A stretch of 64,000 nucleotides of DNA from Haberlea rhodopensis. Taxonomy: Eukaryota > Streptophyta > Magnoliopsida > Lamiales > Gesneriaceae. The notes under the pieces were generated by a model. The model made no database searches. It saw only the letters and a program-made list of their open reading frames with translations, and had not been told where the DNA came from. The DNA lies in NCBI GenBank assembly GCA_907163345.1, contig CAJQUN010000058.1:1364001-1428000 (forward strand), in the 5' to 3' direction. Positions within the stretch are counted from its first letter, which is position 1, and the number at the start of each line of letters is the position of its first letter. Below, piece by piece: positions 58,445 to 64,000 of this stretch. A program made the position numbers and the translations under genes.

Positions 58445-60266
58445 ATGGCTTCTTCGAGTACAACGATGACTCTCATTCATCATGGTGAAAGACCGGAGAA
58501 ATTCAATGGCAACGACTTCAAAGTGGCAACAAAAAATGATGTTTTACTTGCCAACCCTTGAGTTGGCAAGGTTCCTCAATGTGGATGTTCCTACCATTGC
58601 CGAGGAAGAAATCGACAATCAAAAGAGGGCTAAGGTTGACGCATGAAATCAAAGTGATTTCTTGTGTAAAAACTACATACTCAATGGACTGGACAACACA
58701 TTATACAATGTGTATTGTCTAGTGAAGGCGGCCAAAGAACTGTGGAATTCTTTGGAGAAGAAGTATCGATCCGATGATGCCGGCATGAAGAAATTCATCG
58801 TTGGACGTTCCTAGACTTCAAGATGGTCGATAGAAAGCCCGTGACAGCGCAAGTACAAGAACTGCAAGTGATTATGCATGGCATCCATGCGGAAGGAATG
58901 AATCTAAGTGATTCATTCCAAGTTGGCGTCATGATTGAAAAATTGCATCCTGGTTGGAAGGACTTCAAGAATTATTTAAAGCACAAGCAAAAAGAAATGA
59001 TTCTTGAAGACCTTGTGGTTCGTTTAAGAATCGTGGAGGACAATAGAAATTCTTAGAGGAAGGCAAGTAGGTTCCAAATGGAACAAAGGGCTAACCTTGT
59101 TGAACCAAGAACCGGATCAAAGCGTAAGTTTGACGGTACCTCCAACAATGGAAAGGTGAAAAAGTTCAAAGGAAAATGCTATAAGTGCGAAAATCCCAAT
59201 CACATGGCAAATGATTGTATTAGTAAGGACAATCGTGGGAAAGCAAAAGATCAAGACAATGTGACCAAAAATCAGATATCAAACGACTTGAATCTAATGC
59301 TAACCGTGGTAATCTTTGAAGCGAATTTGGTTGACAATCCTATGGAATGGTTCGTCGATTCCGGTGCAACCCGACATGTGTTCGGGCAAAGCCATGTTCT
59401 CCACATACACTCCAATAAGCGGGCACCAACTCTACATGGGAAACTCTCTTACATCTCCGATAGTTGGATTGGGGAAGGTGGTTCTAAAGATGACTTTGGG
59501 AAAGGAGTTGACTCTGTCGATGTCCTACATGTTCCTGACATCCGAAAGAACCTGATATCTGGATCGGCACTAGTCAAGGCCAGCTTTAGACTAGTTTTAG
59601 AATCTGGTAAAACTGTACTCTCCAAAAATGTAGTTTTCGTAGGAAAATGCTATATGAGAAAAAGCCTATTCAAAATGAATGTAATAACATTATACGTCAA
59701 TTTGCAAAAATAAAATGAATGATTCTACTTATTTAATCGAGTCCTGTAATTTATGTCTTGATCGTTTGGGTTATGTAAATTATGGTCCACTTAACAAATT
59801 AGTGAAGTTAAGCTTATTGCCTCAAATGAATGTTAACTTGAAACATAAGTCTGAGACTTGTGTTGATGCCAAGTTAACGAAGCTGTCATTCTATTCAAGT
59901 GAAAGAAGAACGACACCTCTTGAATTAATTCATACGGATCTATATGATCCAAAGTTTGTGGAAACTAGAGGTGGGAAAAAGTACTTCATTACCTTCATTG
60001 ATGATTGTTCAAGATATTGTTACGTCTATTTGCTAAGAAGCAAAGACGAGGCCTTGGAAGTGTTTAAACACTACAAGAATGAAGATGAAAATCCATTTAG
60101 CAAAAAGATAAAGAATGTTCGAAGCGATAGAGATGGAGAATATGGAGCACCGTTTGAAGAATTTTGCACTGAGTATGGTATAATTCACCAACCGTACATG
60201 GGATTTTCACCTCATACGGCTCCTCATAGGTCACAAATATCTAAGGACCTTTCAACATTATTATGA
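58445..60266 (+). pseudogene. Ty1/copia gag-protease-integrase remnant, truncated
   Basis: Starts MASSSTTMTLIHHGERPEKF (58445). The UBN2-type gag continues after a frame change near 58520 (WQQKMMFYLPTLELARFLNV), a TGA near 58645 (Trp expected) and a frame change near 58810. Then come HPGWKDFKNYLKHKQKEMIL, a CCHC knuckle (CYKCENPNHMANDC, about 59180), protease WFVDSGATRHVFG (about 59350), GAG-pre-integrase (59715 on) and the start of integrase with LIHTDLYDP and VRSDRDGEYG. It ends in unrelated sequence at about 60195, before the catalytic Glu. RT, RNase H and 3' LTR are absent. Confidence 0.9.
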
Positions 60267-62415
60267 CGTGGTTGTAAGATCGATAAAGAGTCAAACGCTT
60301 ATTCTAAGGTCTCGCATTAGACCAATGAAATTCTGTCTGCTAGATTTAAAATAAATAAAGTGTTCTGAATTGATCTCATCTTTTAAGAATTATCCATTTT
60401 TCGTTGTTGATTAAAAACTTCGAAACGAAGAAAAAGAACGAAAAAAGAGAAGTTACTAACTTGAAATCCAATACTAAAAGATCAAAATCAATTCAAAGTT
60501 AAGTAATAATAAATCAAAGCAAAGCCGTAGTAAAAAAGAAGTAAGACTTTGATTTTGAAACTATATTTAACCCAAAGCACGGTATTGCAGTTAAAGATCG
60601 TGTATTCTTGTCCTAGACCCGCATTTTCTACTCTTATCATCGAATAAAAAAAAGATCTCTTTTTACAATTCTAATATTTCTTATCCGAACCAGGTAAATT
60701 CCTTTTGTTCATTTTACTTTCTGTATTTACTTTTGTTTTATCAATTCGATTCTCGGTTATTGTTATCAAGATTATATCAAAACGATTGCTATTGTTTTCA
60801 CAATCATCAAAGAGATTGTAGATCGTGTTCGTGAATGATTCTTGGTTTGAATCAGATTGAATCATAACAGATATAAATAAGATTTCTGTAAATACTTAAA
60901 TGGACACACACATTTATACACAAATATTTATCTTCGAATAGATATCATCATGTTATGCTGCATACTAACTTTTGTACGATCTCTGTCGTATCCTAGATTT
61001 TGAGGACAATGGTCAAATGAAGCAGAAAATTATTGAGAGGTTTTCTATGGTGTCTTGTAGCATTCCATGAGTGATAAGAGAGAAACCATGGGATTACCCC
61101 TTCAATCAATTTTACTCTGTGTATTGAAATAAGATAGTCCTTTTTGCATATAGAAACCCCTTAGTTAAAAATATTGTCCTCGAACAATGTTATCCCTGTT
61201 GAATTTGTGACGTTAATGACTTCATCAAGCTCCTGTGTGAGTGACATAATCCCCTAGTCTCCGTGGATGGATTTTGTTCTTATTTGACATCTCGTGTGTT
61301 AATATGTATTGTTTCCTTGACTAGCAATAATTTTTAGTCAAATTGGAGCGGAGGATTTGGATTCGAGTGATTATTTGAATGAAGGATTCGAAATGAAGAA
61401 TGATTCAAAAAATAATTAGCTATGTATTTAAAATCATGAATTTATCCAAACAAACAAATGGATTTATTATTGTGGATCCAGGCTTCTGAGATTCTTTGCA
61501 ATAATGCAAGTGTTTCCAGGTTGAGATCATTGAAAAAAACAACATTGAAATCTTTTCCAGCGCTGGACTTCTCTCATATTTAACATGATAAGATACTTGG
61601 GGATTATATCCTAATTCCTTTACGTTTTCATTCTTGAACCAGCTTCCAGATTATGTATTGTACATCTACTTCAAGATTTGAATTTCAGGAAATATTTGAG
61701 CCCTTTAGGTCTGCAAGCCCTTTGAATTTTATTTGTTGATTGGAGAATAAGTCTGAGGAATCGAAGTTCCTGATTTTGAAACAAAATGAAGTTAGTGTAG
61801 AAGAAAATAAAATGACTCAAATATACACATTATTTAAACTTATAATAAGGATCTCAAAACTAGTTTCCTTTGTCATTTCTGAAGTTATATTTCTATCTAA
61901 TCTTTATCCGGAAACTAGTTAGTGTTGATCGAGATGTTTCTCATATATTCAGCGTTACCATGGGAAGAATGCAGCTTCTGGTGATGCTACAAATTCTGCC
62001 AGGCCTTAACAGGTAGATTAAGGCCTTTAATTCATTGGGGAAGACTTATTTTTAGGTTTGGAGGTCGATTATTCTTGTAGGCTTGTAGCTCCATTGGTGA
62101 ATTTGTTTTGAATTTTCTCTGCTTTGCTAAAGCTGCCCACTATCATATCGCCTGCAGTGTTGTGCACCAGAAACACGATTTTGTTTATAATCTGATTATG
62201 CTGCTCTTGCCTGTAGAAACTCCACGAAACATTGGAAAATACTTAAATGTCCTGTAACTTGATTCCAAATTAAATGGTATATACTTAGCTCTGTTGCCTG
62301 CAGTCTTTCAGTCTGAGAACATAATCTTGTCTGATTTCAAGGCTTGTCATTTAGCTTGTCATTACCACATATGTGGGGAAAAATCTTTTCAGGTTTTGGA
62401 AGCTTTCCGATTATG
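60267..62415. other. AT-rich intergenic DNA, no gene seen
   Basis: No recognisable coding, repeat or RNA signal. The sequence around the LINE at 62.4 kb looks like ordinary unique DNA. Confidence 0.45.
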
Positions 62416-62427
62416 ATGCATTTCCCT

Positions 62428-62856
62428 AAACAACAACAACAACTAAGCCTTTAATCCCAATGAATTGGGGTAGGCTAGATGAACAATGGAAGAATCATGT
62501 CGGATCGGACACATGCGTCAGTCTTCTCCAAACGCTTCTATCGGTCAACATATCTTCTGTATCCCCTTGCACCATGTCTTCTTCGGTCTTCCTATCGCTC
62601 TCGTGAACTGGCCGAAATCCATGGACTCTACTCGACGCACAGGTGCACTGCTGGGCATACGTCGAACATGACCAAAGCAACGTAAGCGGCTTTCTTGCAT
62701 CTTCTCTTCTATACAAGCTGCACCTACATCAGCTCGAATATCTTCGTTCCTTATTTTATCTCTTCTGGTCTTACCGCATATCCAACGAAGCATACGCATC
62801 TCTGCCACACTCGTCTTTTGGATGTAATTCATCTTGGCTGCCCAGCATTCCGTCCC
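62428..62856 (-). mobile_element. 5'-truncated RTE-like LINE with 12-bp TSD
   Basis: The minus strand encodes the end of a plant RTE-like RT: GTECWAAKMNYIQKTSVAEM, RMLRWICGKTRRDKIRNEDI, RLRCFGHVRRMPSSAPVRRV, then the 3' end CCCAATTCATTGGGATTAAAG with a (TTG)n tail (62430-62442). A perfect 12-bp duplication ATGCATTTCCCT flanks it (62416-62427, 62857-62868). Truncation at the 5' end is typical of target-primed reverse transcription. Confidence 0.9.
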
Positions 62857-62868
62857 ATGCATTTCCCT

Positions 62869-63622
62869 GAACACCTACCTCAAAACCAAGTGAGTTCAAC
62901 CTAGCATAAAAGGCATTCCCCTTATGCTAAATTTGGACTGTCGGATCTAGAGGGTCAAAATGGTTTTAATTTTAAATGAGGACAGCCAAAAGAAATGCTA
63001 AATTGACAGTGATTAAAGATAATATCATGGCTGGATATTTAAAGATTGTTTAGGCATGTTCACAGCCAACAGTTAGAGTCATGTAAGGGAGTGAGAGAAG
63101 AAACAAATAGCGTAATCAAAATCTTTTAGTATGACAAAAGATTTGGAGATCACTCTGGGTTTAATTCCAAACAATGCATAATAGAGTGGGAAAGATCCAT
63201 ATAGCAGATCCGCCTTGTGTGAGACTAAGACTCATCTGATGATTTAGCAATAGACTATTATGTTATATTCATGGAAGAGATGAGAATTTGAACGTGTGAA
63301 ACAGAACCAATAGGATTTTCTCATGGAAATACTCTATATCCTATAAGATAAGGGAAGGAGGGGCAAATTATTATTGAAGGGCCATGCTATTGATGGCCCT
63401 GCGGAAAGTTCTGCCCTACAATTGTAGTTGTCAAGTCTTTGTACTAGCCTCCACATTGGGGTGCATTATTCTAACCTTTCGTTATCCATTAAAGAGAAAC
63501 GCTTTAGGTGAACTTACATCGTCATAAATTCTGATACTTGCGTTGCAAAGTTGTCTCAGAATTTTTTTTTCCCTAAAGGTTGGACACTCAAATTTGTGAG
63601 CCATGGAGTGTGGTATATGTAG
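62869..63622. other. Intergenic DNA, no gene seen
   Basis: Nothing recognised. Confidence 0.45.
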
Positions 63623-63885
63623 TTGAAGCCTTTAATCACAATGGTTGGGGTAGGCTACATGAACTATAGAAGAAATCAAGCCGGTCCTACACATACGTCA
63701 GTCTTCTCCAAGAAGCCGGGTCGTGCACATGTGTCAGTCTTCTCCAAGAGCTTTTTTCGTCAAAATATCCTCGTTGATCCATTAGGGCTCCAAATCTTTG
63801 TATATAACTTCGAGTCATGTCTTTATCGGTCGTACTCTTGCTTTTTATGGAGATTAAATCCCAAATTTGAAACAGGATCATGAAC
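63623..63885 (-). mobile_element. Second RTE-like LINE 3' fragment
   Basis: Same 3' end as the LINE at 62428 (CCCAACCATTGTGATTAAAG on minus) and the coding phrase SSWRRLTHVHDP twice in tandem, so a short piece near the end is duplicated. No clear (TTG)n tail or TSD. Confidence 0.75.
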
Positions 63886-64000
63886 GTCTCAACGTTAAGT
63901 ACCTAGTCAAACAACAAAATGTAGGAGGAGATTTCGTTTCTAATTGAAATAAGGTTGAAACAATGTCATTGGACATTGGCTAATGAAGGGGGTGGTGTCA

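Overview
The window is nuclear DNA of a flowering plant, most likely a eudicot. It is AT-rich. It has spliced genes with short GT-AG introns, a plant D-type cyclin, plant-type Ty3/gypsy and Ty1/copia elements, MULEs, hAT MITEs and RTE-like LINE pieces. I cannot name the species. By my reading most of the 64 kb is transposable-element DNA, much of it nested and young. The only ordinary host gene that looks intact is a four-exon D3-type cyclin (8243-9614, minus).

Layout. 1-4165: 3' part of a Ty3/gypsy element with its 3' LTR. 4.2-11 kb: AT-rich spacer, a hAT MITE, the cyclin gene, a decayed LINE and two hAT-like ends. 12.0-14.2 kb: a GAUT pseudogene fragment beside about 22 copies of a palindromic minisatellite. 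14241-20920: a complete, very young LTR element (minus) that kept gag but lost almost all of pol (TR-GAG type), with 5-bp TSD. 21.8-24 kb: a hAT MITE and an AT-swollen MITE. 26738-28082: a non-autonomous MULE with long TIRs and 9-bp TSD.

28782-34950: a complete 6.2-kb MULE with a perfect 9-bp TSD. It carries a MuDR-type transposase gene and, converging on it, a five-exon plant-mobile-domain gene of the MAIN/MAIL1 type. Both ends carry arrays of a 21-bp palindrome, 14 copies in all. This is the strongest candidate for an unusual system. Host MAIN/MAIL1 proteins act in transposon silencing, so a transposon-borne relative next to repeated palindromes recalls the VANC anti-silencing system of VANDAL MULEs; that functional link is inference.

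35439-44154: a complete Ty3/gypsy element (5-bp TSD, 1.94-kb LTRs holding a GCGATCGATCG array) with two in-frame amber codons and a gag/pol frame change. 45247-49650: a decayed Ty1/copia element (minus) interrupted in RT by a hAT MITE that contains a tRNA-like stretch. 49925-55884: an LTR element without recognisable gag or pol. It carries an in-frame chimera of two host genes, a PP2A B' regulatory subunit fused at a likely exon junction to a DUF760 plastid-protein fragment, followed by minisatellite arrays. 58445-60266: a truncated copia gag-PR-IN remnant. 62.4-63.9 kb: two 5'-truncated RTE-like LINE fragments, one with a 12-bp TSD.

How parts relate: the TR-GAG element shares pol-end, PPT and LTR motifs with the gypsy element at 1-4165, so a relative of that element could supply its missing enzymes. 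The MULE at 28.8 kb is a possible source of transposase for related non-autonomous copies.
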